From Atherinomorus stipes (lineage: Eukaryota; Chordata; Actinopteri; Atheriniformes; Atherinidae): DNA of 64,000 nucleotides. Both the position numbers and the translations under genes were made by a program. How positions within the stretch are numbered: position 1 is the stretch's first letter; the number at the start of each line of letters is the position of its first letter. The stretch covers positions 124,001 to 188,000 of the forward strand of contig JALJCO010012648.1 of NCBI GenBank assembly GCA_023101725.1, in the 5' to 3' direction. Positions 12,346-23,429 of this stretch are shown here, in pieces. The notes beneath the pieces are model-generated. The model worked only from the letters and a program-made list of their open reading frames with translations, had not been told where the DNA came from and did not search any database.

Positions 12346-13759
12346 GAGCCTGTCGCTGTTGCTGTTGTCAAGCTTTTAAAATCTGTCCATCTCCAGGTCC
12401 TCTGGCCGGCAGCTGTCATTACAGTCCCCCATCAACTCTCCAGCAATCCAACATCCAGATGCTCATCTTGGCTCACTACCCACGATTTCAGCATCTTTAC
12501 TATCCCAATCCCCAAAATACCCAAACATTTTTTTCTGATTTTTCCCCCTTCGGTAAATCTTGTGACTGACTTGTTTCTGCAAAAATGAAACCTGAACAGA
12601 TGTTCTGTATCAAGACATTAAGACCTCATTAAAAGTGGCATACAAACACACACACACACACAGCCTTTAAAACTTGGGGTGATTGTGGCAGAGTTTCTGT
12701 CTTATTTGGGTTTTTGTGTCATTTGTTACTTTGGGCTATTATGTCAACTTCCTCTGCAGACTTGCAGGGCTGAGGTGGCTCCTGCAAGACGGAGCTGAGC
12801 TGGCTGAACATATGGTGAGAGGAAGCTGCCTGCGGAACCCCTCTTCTTCAAACTAAGTAGGAACACAGGACTAATAATTTGCATTCCTCCCCTGCAGGGC
12901 CGAGGAGCAAATATACTCGGATTATATCACAAATTTAAAATTGCTTTAAGTCACTAGAACCAAAGAAAAACATAAAGGCTGAGGTTTAAAACTTCTGAGT
13001 CTTGTTAAATACACTGATATGATTGGGTGTTTTGTTTTGTTTCTCTTTGCTTAAATATGGGAAGGACAGTATCAGCAACTATGCAATGGTGCATTTTTTT
13101 CCTCTGTGATGAACATAATTCTCCAGTAATTGATTTCACTTCAGGGACCTTGCGTCACACATCCTCATAGCTGAGTAATATTCTCTTTCTGGATCTTTTT
13201 GTTAGATACAGTGGGGTAGAATGAGACAGTTTTCACTCCTCTCATTTCAACACAAAAATTAGACATTAAAAAGGGTCTGGACAGAAGATTTTTTTTTTTT
13301 TTACAAAATACATCCTCTATATCTGTACTGAAAAATAACCAAGAAATAATATCCATAAGTTATTTATAATTTTCACAATTAATCAAAAATAAGAGGTGTG
13401 TTTTTGTTTCAACTGTATAGAATACACCACTGAAATGGCTGGAGAACTTATACTGCTATTAAAAACTTCAATTGCAACTTTTTACACTGTATTAAGTTTT
13501 CACTTTGATTTAATTCAACAATGGCATAGGCAAACTTTAAAAAAAAAAAAAAAGAACAAATTATTTTATGAATTTTGCAAACATGTAAATGCACATGTAA
13601 ACACATAAGTGCAATAATAGAATTACAGGTCAGAGTAGCAGGCAGTTCAAATGTAAAAAAAATAAAACTACCTTTTATTTGTTCTTATTTTGCCCAATTG
13701 TGGCTTAAAATCTTAAAATCCTGAGCTGCTTGAGAGCATGCAAAGCAATGGCGTTCTGC
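12346..13759. other. non-coding interval
   Basis: Contains a short (CA)n at about 12649-12662, poly(T) at 13290-13302 and poly(A) at 13539-13553. No gene recognised. Confidence 0.5.
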
Positions 13760-13830
13760 ATCGGGGTACAGTTGAGACAATGCGTCTCAACTGTCATTGG
13801 GGTCATCGAGGAACTCAACTGTACCCCGAT
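13760..13830. repeat. nested perfect palindrome
   Basis: ATCGGGGTACAGTTGAG (13760-13776) is repeated as its exact reverse complement at 13814-13830. Inside, GTTGAGAC and GTCTCAAC form a second hairpin. A partial third copy, CTCAACTGT, lies at 13786-13794. An AT dinucleotide tract follows at about 13892-13912. Confidence 0.9.
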
Positions 13831-14019
13831 GACCACCTCGCACATTTCACTGAATAATGTGACGACCTGACATGCTACAATGTTATGGATGTATATATAC
13901 ATATATATATATCTACCTGTCATAGATGTTAGTCTATAATAAAGTGTTTTGCTCACCTGTCTGTGTCCAGTCTTGTATTTCTGGATCCTGTCTCCTTACT
14001 AAACCATGGATTGTGAGCT

Positions 14020-14125
14020 GCAAAGCAAGTTTATTTGTATAGCACATTTCAACTCCAAGAAGACCATTCAAAGTACTTTACATGATATATTAGAAGCATT
14101 ACAGCGTAGTGAGGGGAAGCCATGA
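14020..14125 (-). mobile_element. L2-type LINE 3' end fragment
   Basis: AAGCAAGTTTATTTGTATAG and the following AAAGTACTTTACAT closely match the 3' end of the L2 element at 32036-32100. Only the terminal part of the 3' region is present. Confidence 0.7.
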
Positions 14126-14504
14126 AAAGTATGTATATATGGGAAAAGAGAATTCAAAAGGCTGCAATAAGTATGATTTAAAATGTAAAGTAGAAAAGCA
14201 CTTGAAGAGCTCAGATCTCCGCCAAGCAGCTCAACTCCCTTATTTTTGTGTGTTCTGGATCATAGTATATGGAATTTTCTCTGGATCCGGATCAACTTTA
14301 GAAACATTATAGAACGCATTGAGATCCTTTCTTGTAATTTTTTCCAAACACTCGGGCCATTTGTGTGTTATATGGAAAAATTCCAAAAATGTGTCCTATT
14401 GATGATATAAGATGGTGATGATGACATAAGACTGTTAGGCGTTGGTAAGGAGGTTGAGGTTAATAGGGGGTGTGTGGGAAAAAACAGAAGGGACTAATTT
14501 TAAA

Positions 14505-14552
14505 AAAAAAGGAATAGTTCACCCTAAGAATGATTTAACTTTATTTTCCAAG
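14505..14552 (+). mobile_element. terminus of TTCACCC fold-back family, copy 3
   Basis: GGAATAGTTCACCC followed by GAATG.TTTAACTTTATTTTCC matches the left end of the fold-back at 50835. The match stops where the sequence turns into homopolymer-rich material. Confidence 0.65.
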
Positions 14553-16200
14553 GGCCCTGGGGGGGGGGGAAAGTTTTGGAGAATTTTTAAAAAAGGTGGA
14601 GGGGGGGGGGGGACGAGGTCGCCTCTCCGTTGCGGCCGAAGGGAGTCCCCGGGAGAAGGGGGAAAAAAGATCATAAAAATCAACAAAAAATATTCATAAT
14701 CTCCTCATACCTCGTGGCCTGTGTGTTGGGAGGGGTCGAAAAAGTCTTTAAAATATACCAAATAATAATATATAGAGTATATATATAGAATAAACAAATC
14801 CAAGGTCATATGCCGAAAAGGGCGCTGAATCGGGGTAGAGCAGGGGGAGGCAGGGTAGACGTAATTTTTTTCTTTTTTTTCTTTCATTTTTAACTTCAAA
14901 TAATTATCAAACTCTTCTGGGTGTTTCTGTGTTGTTGGGATATAGTGCACAGTAAAAAGAAAATAATAAGTTTATTTTTTCGGCTGGGGGTGGAGTAAGG
15001 GCAGGGTGTGGAGGGGGAGGGTGTTGTGGGGGAGTGTGAGGGGGGATGGGGGAAAAAAAAATAAATATAAAAAAAAATAAAAAAAAAATTTTAAAAAATA
15101 AGATAAAAGAAATTAAATGAGGAGAGAGGAGGAGGAAGGAGGGATAATTATGAAGTAATATGGACAATTTTGTGCGGGGTTGGCTGGAGCGGTTGGGTGG
15201 GGGGGGGGGAGAGGCCGTTGTGGGGAAGGGAGGAATAAAATAAAATAAAAGCGAGAGTTAAAATATTAAAAAGATCAGGGGGAAAAGAGAAAAAAAATAA
15301 AGTAAGTGGAAGAGAAAGTTAAATCTTTGTGAAGTGAATATTATTAAAATTTAGTGTAATGATAAAAAATAATATAACAGTAAAAAAAAAAAAGAGGGGA
15401 AAGGGGAAAAATAAGTTAAAAATTTGATTATAAAGAAAAATGTTGAATTTACAGAGAGGGGAAGGGGCACGGAAAAGAAAAAAAGAGCGAAAAGAGAAAA
15501 AAGAGAAGGAAGGGAAAGGGTTAGATTTTGTTTGTTTTTTTTTGTTTGTTTTCTCGTTTGCGTATCAAAAAGAAAGAGGGAGGGGGGGGGAGGAAAGAGG
15601 ATGGGAGCGGTGGGGGAAAAAGATGATTGGGGGAGAATAAAAATGATTTGAGGGGGAGAAGGAGAGAGGAGAAAAAAAGAATCATAAAATATAAAAAAGA
15701 TGAGCGCAACACGAAAGATATAATAGAGGAGAGAAAAGGGGTGAAAGGGGGGAGAGGAGAAGAGGAAAGGGGGAAGGCAGGAGAAGAGGGGAGGGGAAGG
15801 GGGGAGCAAAGACGAATGTAAAGATATAAAATATAATATTTTTATGTTATTTAGTTGGTTTAGAATTTATTTTTTAATAAATGAGAAAATAAAAAAATTA
15901 TAAAAAAATTTACACCTCCCCAACAATCTGCACAATCCCTGTAACACTGTTTAACAATATCATAAAAGAAACTAAAGCAAATAAAAAAAAAAATAAAATA
16001 AAAAATAAAAAAGAAAAAAAATATAAATTCATTACAATAGACATTTGAAAGACCAACTTAAATGTTAACATCTCCATTTATTATTATTATACTTCGTTCG
16101 TAGTAGTCATAAATATTAGTAAGGAAAAAAAATTATGAAAAAAATCTGAGAAAAAACTTCAACAGAAAAAAACCATCACAACAAAAAAATCCTTTCACAT
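14553..16200. other. low-complexity block, probable assembly or consensus error
   Basis: The sequence changes abruptly to strongly purine-biased text made of G and A homopolymers (for example 14561-14569, 14603-14612, 15191-15210 and 15577-15590). It has almost no normal dinucleotide structure and extends to about 15830. A+T-rich homopolymer sequence follows until about 16200. Long reading frames here are composition artefacts. No gene is claimed. Confidence 0.6.
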
Positions 16201-16213
16201 CCAAACGCTACGT

Positions 16214-16722
16214 TGGTAACGTAGCTGTTGGGGTGTGCTTGTTTTCCTCACTCTCCTTCCTGCAAAACAAGTGTCCACATCCGTTTTAGTCTAAATTCAA
16301 CCATCAGACACTCCTTGTCTTAAAACAAGCGCTCTCAGTTTGGAATCCCATTCGACAGCACACAGCGCTGACAGCACAGCTAAAAAGTCCCGTAGCTGGA
16401 AACTTGAATAAACTTACGCCATTCTTATGAGTGTTTGGACAAAAACCTGCAACACAACGCGACGGCATATCTGTAACCTTTAGCCAGTAAAGCTAAAACA
16501 AAAGGAGAAACTGTTAGCAAAACTGCTAGCTCTCCAGTCAACAAGCCGGGTGGGCAGTCTTTCGCTGATGTCACATCCGGTTTTGTACTCCTGTGGTGAA
16601 CAGCGACGTTTTCTAATAACTCATTTATGCAGCTGCGGTTGTTTATGTTACATAAATCATCATGAAGGACGTTTTGGTCTATAAAACATGGCAAAAAATG
16701 TTAAAATCGTGTCACCAGCACT
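16214..16722. mobile_element. TTAA-flanked DNA element, copy 1 (right part)
   Basis: Closely matches 37165-37705 of the complete copy (36194-37705) through most of its length. It ends CGTGTCACCAGCACT followed by TTAA (16723-16726). The left half is absent or lost in the low-complexity block. Near the right end (16587-16670) it carries CTGTGGTGAACAGCGACG-type sequence where the other copy has a different segment of about 120 bp. Confidence 0.75.
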
Positions 16723-16726
16723 TTAA

Positions 16727-17278
16727 AGCCAGAGTTGGTAATCCTGCTCAGAAACACTTTTTGTTCTACTGGGTGAAATGATCCTTCCATCCTGACTCCT
16801 ACACCGAAAGGCAGGAGTTGGTCATTTGCAACTTATAGAAAAAACAAATTGATGTCTCGTTCCTGTCCCTCCCCTCTCTCCATCCCCCATGTGACCCCCC
16901 TGTGCTAACGGACTGCTGCTGCGCCAAAAAAACAAAACAACAGATAAGGATTAAGTTTCGGAGGCGTTGACATTTGCAGTGTGGACTTTTTACACTGCAG
17001 AAGGAGTTGGAGGTGAGTGGATTAAAGCTTTTAAAAAGCTGTTTACTATCAAGCTAACGAGCTATCCACTCGGCTGTTATCATTAACCTGCTTGTAAAAC
17101 ATCGGCGCACACATCTCCTGCACTTCTGAATAAGCAAATCAGCTAAATAACATTAAAGGCTAAACAAACATCCTGTTCAGGCAGAAATGCAACTAGTTAC
17201 TTCCAGTTCTTCACAGACGCACAGTTCACCATATTCACCTGCTAGAAGTCTGTCCAACTGTCTTCTCTCCGAGTAGGG
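16727..17278. other. non-coding interval
   Basis: Begins AAGCCAGAGTTGGTAATC directly after a TTAA, which could be the start of another TTAA-type element. No matching right end was found. No gene recognised. Confidence 0.4.
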
Positions 17279-17345
17279 CAGGGGTCCCCAATTAGCAGCC
17301 CGCGGGCCACATTCGGCCCGTGAGAGCAAAATGTCCGGCCCGCGC
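17279..17345 (+). mobile_element. hAT-type terminus
   Basis: CAGGGGTCCCCAA followed by GCCCGCGGGCC is the characteristic start of many vertebrate hAT elements. The opposite end (TTGGGGACCCCTG) is not visible nearby, so this is a one-ended fragment. Confidence 0.6.
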
Positions 17346-18650
17346 AGACCCAGTGAGACAATGTAATATACTTCAAAAAGGTGAAATAAAGCACATTTGG
17401 TTGTATTTCAGTGTTTCCAACCATTACATAGGCATGGTGCCCCCCTCCTAGACCTGGTTTACCTGAACATGACAGCATCATAGCTGCTCTGTGTGTTCCT
17501 CTCAGAGTTTCTCCGCTACCCCCCGCGTCAGCACCATGGACAGAGCTCGCGTCAGAAAACACATTAACCACGTCAAAATCAGACACTGATATCAGTGTTT
17601 TTAAACAATATCAGCGACAAAGATGTTGTTAGGCTGTTTTAGAGGAACTGGAGCCCCTAAAATTTTCTTAACCCCCTAAAATATCGTAGATTTAATTTAT
17701 TTCATTAATGGTTTTGTAATGAAGCCCGCATGTACTTTTAATAGTTTTATCCTTGTTGGGCTGATGATGATCGCGTTATTTCCCAGCTGTCTTGAACGCA
17801 GCGTCCTAGGTTTGGTTTCTCTGTCCTGTTCGTGGCCGCCTGCCGGTTTAAATTGTCTTCTCCGGTGTAAGAACCAGCAGCAGTTTATGGAGGTCTACAG
17901 GTCTATTTTAGTTTAAATAGTGAGATGGAGGAGGAAGCAGTCGCTCCAGCGAGGAGCAGCCGGAGTTTTTCCTCCTGCACATGGAGAATGATCATCGCAG
18001 TAGGAGCTTAAAATGGATCAGCTGTAGGTGTTTATTCCAGCATGTTATCTGAGATGTGAACTTTAAGGATATTTAACGTGACTCTACTGCATGAAACAGT
18101 TTCATTTGGACTTTAAACAAAAATTAATCTTTTTTGTCATCAGTGGGGTTTTTTAATCACCACGTTTCAGTCATTTATTGATGATTATTCTTGATTATTC
18201 TGTGATGAAGTTCAGAAATATAACGTGCCTTCACAGCATTCAGCTGTCACGTGATGATGAATATGATTTATTATATCACGTGCCATATAAACACTGATGC
18301 TGTTAGTGGGGGGTCTGTTACACAGTTCATGAACACATCATGAAGCAGAGCTGATTTTGAGGTTGTTAGTGCAGTCTAGTCTGGATGGAAGATAAAAGTA
18401 TTAAAGTATTATGCTATTACATAATATAATTTTACATTTTATTAATCAAACAGTATTATGGAATATCATACTTATTACAAAGCCATGTCACAGGAGTTAC
18501 CGCTGGTATTAATCACTCTACAACATGCCCACCAGACCTGAGAGTACGGTAACATACAACCCTACCCCTGACCCTTCTCCTAAACCTAACAAGACCCACC
18601 CACTATGCGGCACGCCCACTATAGGACACGCCCCTTGGTTACAAGCTGCA
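17346..18650. other. non-coding interval
   Basis: Nothing convincing. Small open frames lack recognisable domains. Confidence 0.45.
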
Positions 18651-18791
18651 GATAGATACAGATGCGGGCATGAAAAAGTTCCTCCTTTTTCTGCCAGAAG
18701 TGGTGCAGTAATAGTTCACTATGGAGGATTATCACGCTTTCCGGAAGTTTCCGGAATCTAGACGTTTCCTCTTCCGGGCCATTTTAACAAC

Positions 18792-18930
18792 AGCTGTCCC
18801 CGTTCTGTTCCACTTTGTAAATCAGATAAACACCAACCATACTTAAGTTTTTATTGATTCCCGACTGAACTGATGCTAAGGAAGAAGTGGATCAAAGCGA
18901 TCGATTTGCCACGGTGAAGGACCGAACTTT
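18792..18930 (+). pseudogene. THAP zinc-finger domain remnant, left arm
   Basis: One frame reads VPLCKSDKHQPYLSFY, a stop codon, then FPTELMLRKKWIKAI. A frameshift leads to GEGPNF. This follows the THAP pattern of N-terminal cysteines, (L)SFH.FP, then KWIKAI and a DEGPNF-like segment. THAP domains are DNA-binding modules of P-type, Kolobok and related transposases and of host THAP proteins. The rest of the protein is absent. The right arm carries the same domain on the minus strand. Confidence 0.7.
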
Positions 18931-19254
18931 ATAATAAAACAACGTAGCATGTTTGTTTGTAGTCGGCAGACTACACAGCTGGTGTTAGCAGGCTAGCATT
19001 AGCCAGCTTGATGACGTGCCTACCTTTGTGCAGCTGAAAACACACAAGCATCTGAAAATGTCTCCTTTCTTGGCAGTCCCCAGTTGTTCCACTGGAAACG
19101 GGGGGGTACAGACCCGATTTTCAGATGCTTGTGTGTTTTAAGATGCACAAAGTTAAGCACGTCAGCTAGCACTAGCCTGCTAATGCAAACGCTAGCTGTG
19201 AAGTGCCAGTGTTGTGCCGCACCAGCTACAAACAAACATATAAAGTTTGGCCCT

Positions 19255-19356
19255 TCACTCTATCGAATCGCTTTGATCCACTTGTTCCTCAGTATCACTT
19301 CAGTCTGGAATCCATGAAAGTTTAAGTAGGGTTGGCGTGAAACAGAGCAGGGACAT
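19255..19356 (-). pseudogene. THAP domain remnant, right arm
   Basis: The minus strand reads CSVSRQPYLNFHGFQTEVILRNKWIKAIR, then a stop, then SEGPNF. This is the mirror copy of the left-arm domain. Upstream, in coding order, the frame runs into the inserted SINE. Confidence 0.7.
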
Positions 19357-19357
19357 T

Positions 19358-19612
19358 GAAGGGGAGTGGGTGGCCTAGTGGTAGAGTCGTGGGCTTTGGC
19401 GCGGAGGACCCGGGTTCGAGTCCCCGACACAACTCCTAGGTTAAACACTGTGGATCCCTGAGCAAGATCCTTAACCCTCCAAATGCTCCCCGGGCGCTTT
19501 AAGTAGCAGCCCTCTGCTCTCTGATACTCAGTACAGAGATGGGTGAAATGCAGAGCCCTAATTTCCCCTCGGGGATCATACAAGTATAACAAAAAAAAAA
19601 AAAAAAAAAAAA
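19358..19612 (+). mobile_element. tRNA-derived SINE
   Basis: The tRNA-like head has box A TGGCCTAGTGG and a perfect box B GGTTCGAGTCC. The body contains CCCTGAGCAAGATCCTTAACC. The tail is TTTCCCCTCGGGGATCATAC ending in about 23 A residues (19590-19612). It sits inside the right arm of the THAP fold-back, so it inserted after the fold-back formed. A clear target duplication was not found. Confidence 0.9.
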
Positions 19613-19915
19613 AGAACTGGCCCGGAAGTGGACCGTCTAAGTATTTCAAGTTCCGGAAACCGGAACACGGAAGCGTGATAATCCCCTATTACTGCACAAT
19701 CACTGGCTGAACGATTTGTCTCATGAATACATCATCATGCACCGTGTCCAACTTGCCGTGTGGAAACGTCCTTGTTCCAGGCATTCATTTATGCTCTGAA
19801 ATCGTTTCCCCTGGGCACACAGCCTTTTCTCTGTGCGATTGAATTAGCAGACAAGTCGCTGGTAAGTGGCTGGTAGTAGGTAGAAAGGGGAACTTTTTCA
19901 TGCCTGCATCTGTAC

Positions 19916-20309
19916 ACTTGTTCTCTCCTCGTGCTCACTGCTGTTTATAAGTTGCATCCTTCATCGTTGGCCTGAGACACACGGCTGGTGAAAATTTCAG
20001 TTAATCTGTGCAGTACGTTTTCCATAAAGTTGCTGAAAGACAGACAGACAAACCAACGCTACCGAAAACATTAGGTAATTAAGATTTTATTTTGCCCACT
20101 AATATTTAATGTACATTTTAAGTTAAAGATTCGGTCCGCAGACCTGTGGATTCCCACTTCCACACTGACTCAGGCTGCAGGTTGCTTCCATGATGCTTCT
20201 CTGTAGCAGCAATAGTGATACCTATCTCTTCTTTTCTTTTTGTTAAACTAAATATATCTTCATGTTGCCCCATACTTGAATAAATCATCCACTGATGATG
20301 GCTTCATGT
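19916..20309. other. non-coding interval
   Basis: Nothing recognised. Confidence 0.5.
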
Positions 20310-20353
20310 GGTTCAATCAACTCTGGGTAAAGATACTCAGAGTTGATTGAACC
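20310..20353. repeat. perfect 16-bp hairpin
   Basis: GGTTCAATCAACTCTG and CAGAGTTGATTGAACC are separated by 12 bp. Related words (ACTCAGAGTTG, GTTGAACC) recur to about 20440. Confidence 0.9.
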
Positions 20354-20553
20354 AACTCAAAGCGGCCGATCTGGAACCAAATACTCAGAGTTGCTCAATT
20401 CTGAGTAGGTCTCAAGACTCAGAGTTTGTTGAACCTTTTACCTGGAATACCCCTCATTTCCGTAACATGGCTGCCACTCTCAGGTGTGGGCAGTTGCTGC
20501 ATTGGGCGCATTCAGAATTTCTTCAGGATGTTTTAGTGATTGTTATTATTATT

Positions 20554-20748
20554 CAGAGGTGGAAATTCCTGGTTGAGGAAGTAAAAATCATGCCCACTGC
20601 TCCAACTGATATCTAAAGCAGCTGAATTTAAGTAGCACAGCACCTCTGCAGGTAGAGCTCATGAATGAAACATCTGTTCTAAATGTACCTGCAGATCCAA
20701 GAACATGGCAGGATTTTTACTTTATGGCACCTGGATTTTCCACCACTT
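20554..20748. mobile_element. hAT MITE, 195 bp, exact 8-bp duplication
   Basis: The left terminus CAGAGGTGGAAATTCC pairs with the right terminus GGATTTTCCACCACTT. Subterminal GAAGTAAAAATC pairs with GATTTTTACTTT. The flanks TTATTATT (20546-20553 and 20749-20756) are identical, although they lie in a simple TTA tract, which weakens the evidence a little. A one-ended relative lies at about 59800-59895. Confidence 0.75.
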
Positions 20749-20756
20749 TTATTATT

Positions 20757-21235
20757 GCATTCCTCTGTCAAAGTCAAATGCTTTAAGCAGGGCACCGCAG
20801 GGAATTAAACCCCAACCCATTTCAGAGTACCATACCAGTGCCTTTATTTTATTCTATTTTATTTTAATTTTTTAATTCAATTTAATTTAATTTTTTGTAA
20901 GACATGACGAGGTAAAGAAAAACCTGCATCAAGAACAGAAATAAAATAAACAAAAAATAATTGAAATTTGATTTCAATTTCATATTTCAAATTTGTTTCA
21001 ACATTAACAAAAGAAATACTAAGATATTACAGAGAATATCTAACACTAAATACAATTTTGCAATCCCATCTTAACGTAGGAAACGAAACCCTTAGAAGTG
21101 TGTTATTTTTTGTTTTGTTTTATTTTTTTTACTATATATGAAACAGAGAACATGCAAAACTACTACTACTACTACTACTAATAATAATAATAATAAGAAA
21201 TAATAATGCTAATGCTCATAATAATAATAAGAAGA
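20757..21235. repeat. A+T-rich interval with ACT/AAT microsatellites
   Basis: Contains (ACT)n then (AAT)n at about 21160-21198 and a GAAT tract at 21233-21249. No gene recognised. Confidence 0.7.
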
Positions 21236-21720
21236 ATGAATGAATGAATGTATGGTTTATTTTGGTTACACTGTATGGTACACAAACAACTTAAGTTCTT
21301 GTGCATTCAACTAACAAAATAATTTTTCCATACATTCTTGCACTAACACATTTTATTTTAAATCAAACTGTAACCGAAAAAGGAATAGGCTGAAGCCAAG
21401 GCTTATTTTTTGCCTATCCTGTACCAGTCATAAAATTATCCAAGAAATCAGATACTCAAAGATAAAATAAAATAATTTACAACACAACAACATAGAAGAT
21501 GAACAACATATCAAAATTTACTCAAGATTATTCTTCATTTTTCCATTTATCAATTATTTTATATTGTAGCCCATAATTATTTTACCTTTCAATGTTATTT
21601 TAAAACATAACAAAGATCTACACAATATCAAATCATCGCTAAGTCCATTCCACAATATGACTCCCAAATATGAAACACATTTGTATTTAAAGGCAAACTT
21701 TCATTTTAAACATATGTAGA
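21236..21720 (-). mobile_element. LINE 3' untranslated end
   Basis: Read on the minus strand, it contains AAGCCTTGGCTTCAGCCTAT, then TTCGGTTACAG, and ends in ACCAAAATAAACCATACATT plus an ATTC tandem tail. This is the usual form of a fish LINE 3' end. It probably belongs with the ORF1 pieces upstream (22.0-24.1 kb), with ORF2 deleted. Confidence 0.55.
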
Positions 21721-22013
21721 AGCCTTTGTAGTGTATCAGGTCCACACTGAACATTGCCAATGCAAAAGTGTACAAATACTACTCGGACGGGGCTTTCCTG
21801 AAAGGAAATAACAGAAATTTCCTGTCACTCCGTGTAAAATAGCGCCCCCAGCAACAAACCAGAAGTGATATAGGGGTAGGCGAACGCTGCCGACTCTGCC
21901 GACAAAAACAGGGATCACAGCAGGAGGAGGCGACTCTCATGTGACATTCATCACAGCTTTAATGCTGAAGGCCACATATATACGTAGAGATCATTTTGCC
22001 TCTATTTGTATTG
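21721..22013. other. non-coding interval
   Basis: Nothing recognised. Confidence 0.4.
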
Positions 22014-22775
22014 TTCGAGATCTTTAAGTTCTCTTATCATCACCGCTTTTGCTTCTTCCGGAGTACCTTTCAGGCGTATCAGAACTTTGCAGTTCCTCGT
22101 CCACGTTGCTTGAATCCTGTTTTGTTTTCTCAGGCTGCGTGCTTGTCTTGCGATTTCAGCGTTCTTCTTCGTTAAATGTTCATTTAGGTACACACCAGTT
22201 CCCTTTTAGTTTCTTTGCTTGTTTTAAAAGCTCAATCTTCATCTTGGGGCTCACAAATTGAACAATTACTGGCTTTGTTTTACCGTCTTTTCTTGGGAGC
22301 GTGTGACAAGTTGCGATGTGATGATCTTGAATACTCACGTTCTTTATTTGTATAAATGTTATCACTTGCCGTTCAAGCGTCTGCAGCTCATCTGCAGGGG
22401 CATCTTCTCCATCTTTGTTCCCACCTGCCGTAGCTCTGGCGTAGGTTCGGTGCGGCGTCTCCAATCCACTGATGACCACGTCATCCATTCTTGTGTATTG
22501 TTCAAGATTCTCAATTCGCTGCTCAAAGCTAACAATTTTCTCATCCTTCTCCTTTATCATTTTTTTAGTTGTTTCATCTCTTCCATTAAACCAAGCAACA
22601 TCCCTTGTTGTTTAACCACTTTACCAAGTTCATCCGACATGAAATTCAGAGATTTCCTGATCTCCTCCAACTCCTCCTCGACTCCTGAAGTCGCTCTTCT
22701 TGGTAGCATTTTGAAGTCACTTCTGTTGTTCTTTTTCTGTTGTTTTCTCCTTCCCAATTTTTTGTAGAAGATAGC
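22014..22775 (-). pseudogene. LINE ORF1 (coiled coil plus RNA-binding), copy 1
   Basis: Three frame-broken pieces form one ORF1-like protein. The first (22557-22757) holds MGRRKQQKKNNRS and a SLNFMSDELGKVVKQQ heptad-rich coiled coil. The second (22180-22560) has IENLEQYTRMDDVVISGLE and KTKPVIVQFVSPKMKIELL. The third (22002-22193) has YLNEHLTKKNAEIARQAR and CKVLIRLKGTPEEAKAVMI. Such proteins bind element RNA in two-ORF LINEs. At least two frameshifts separate the parts. No ORF2 follows directly. Confidence 0.75.
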
Positions 22776-22868
22776 TTTTTATTTATCCCTGTTTGCAAGT
22801 ACTTGCTGACGTGTCAGTAACACACCCTCCGTGTGCCTGCAGTGTCACCACATCATTCAGGGTGCATT

Positions 22869-22945
22869 CAGGATGCCTCAGCCAGGAATAAGAAACGGGC
22901 TGAGGCATCCTGCCCGTTTCTTATTCGGACAGGATAAGAAACGGG
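22869..22945. repeat. interleaved inverted repeats at a LINE junction
   Basis: Segment A (CAGGATGCCTCAGCC, 22869-22883) and segment B (GAATAAGAAACGGG, 22886-22899) are followed by exact reverse complements of A (22898-22912) and B (22913-22926). A further direct B (22933-22945) then follows. The order A B A' B' B lies between two LINE pieces. Confidence 0.9.
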
Positions 22946-22949
22946 TTAT

Positions 22950-23363
22950 GTTCATAACAGTTCATAACTTTCAGAGCAGATAACACAAACAGGGCAACGC
23001 CCCTCCTCTTTTATTGCCTCTGTTTTGCCCAAACATTTCATAACCTTCTAATCCATCCTGTAACTCATTATCATCCCTTAACCAAGTCTCTAAAATTGCT
23101 ATTACAGTAAATTTGTGTTGAAGCTGTTAAAGATAATTTTTAATTTTGGAAAAATTACTGGAGAGACTCCTACTATTAAAATGGATTATTGAAAACCCCT
23201 CTGCCCTCATACTTGAATTAAACTCATCTTCAGAATAATTTTTACAGTTAGTGCCAATGTTCTGGTAGAAGTGGATCTCTGGATCAATGTCGTTTTCTAA
23301 CACAACAAAAGACTTTTGAACAACAAAAGACTTAAAATCTTTGTATTCACCCATTTTTACCAT
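22950..23363 (-). pseudogene. LINE ORF2 endonuclease N-terminus
   Basis: The minus strand encodes MRAEGFSIIHFNSRSLSSNF, then KIKNYL and, after a frameshift, VIAILETWL. This is the start of an APE-type endonuclease, whose conserved early motifs are IHxNxRSL and ISETWL. An upstream in-frame leader (MVKMGEYKDFKSFVV) may be the ORF2 N-terminus. The rest of the endonuclease and the RT are missing beyond the junction near 22945. Confidence 0.65.
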
Positions 23364-23429
23364 TTGTCACTCACAAGCATTATTTCACGCATTTATATTT
23401 CATAGCAAAAAGGGATATTCGACCTTCCC

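Larger units (their letters stand above)
18651..19915. mobile_element. long fold-back element built from THAP-containing ends
   Basis: Two inverted arms meet at about 19090. Outer pairing is CATGAAAAAGTTCC (about 18669) with GGAACTTTTTCATG (about 19888). Middle pairing is GGATTATCACGCTTCCGG-type sequence (about 18727) with CGGAAGCGTGATAATCC (about 19667). Inner pairing includes ACACACAAGCATCTGAAAAT (about 19040) with its complement (about 19119). Each arm encodes a decayed THAP domain reading inward. The right arm is lengthened by a SINE (19358-19612) and by about 190 bp at 19690-19885. Confidence 0.75.

Noticed and set aside
15351..15821. Frames rich in Phe/Pro/Leu or Lys/Arg/Glu of up to 152 codons
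   Set aside because: They arise from purine/pyrimidine homopolymer text that looks like poor consensus.
19200..19240. Cys-rich CQCCAAPATNK reading on the plus strand as the start of a THAP domain
   Set aside because: It is antisense to the EGPNF segment of the real right-arm THAP remnant; the resemblance is coincidental.
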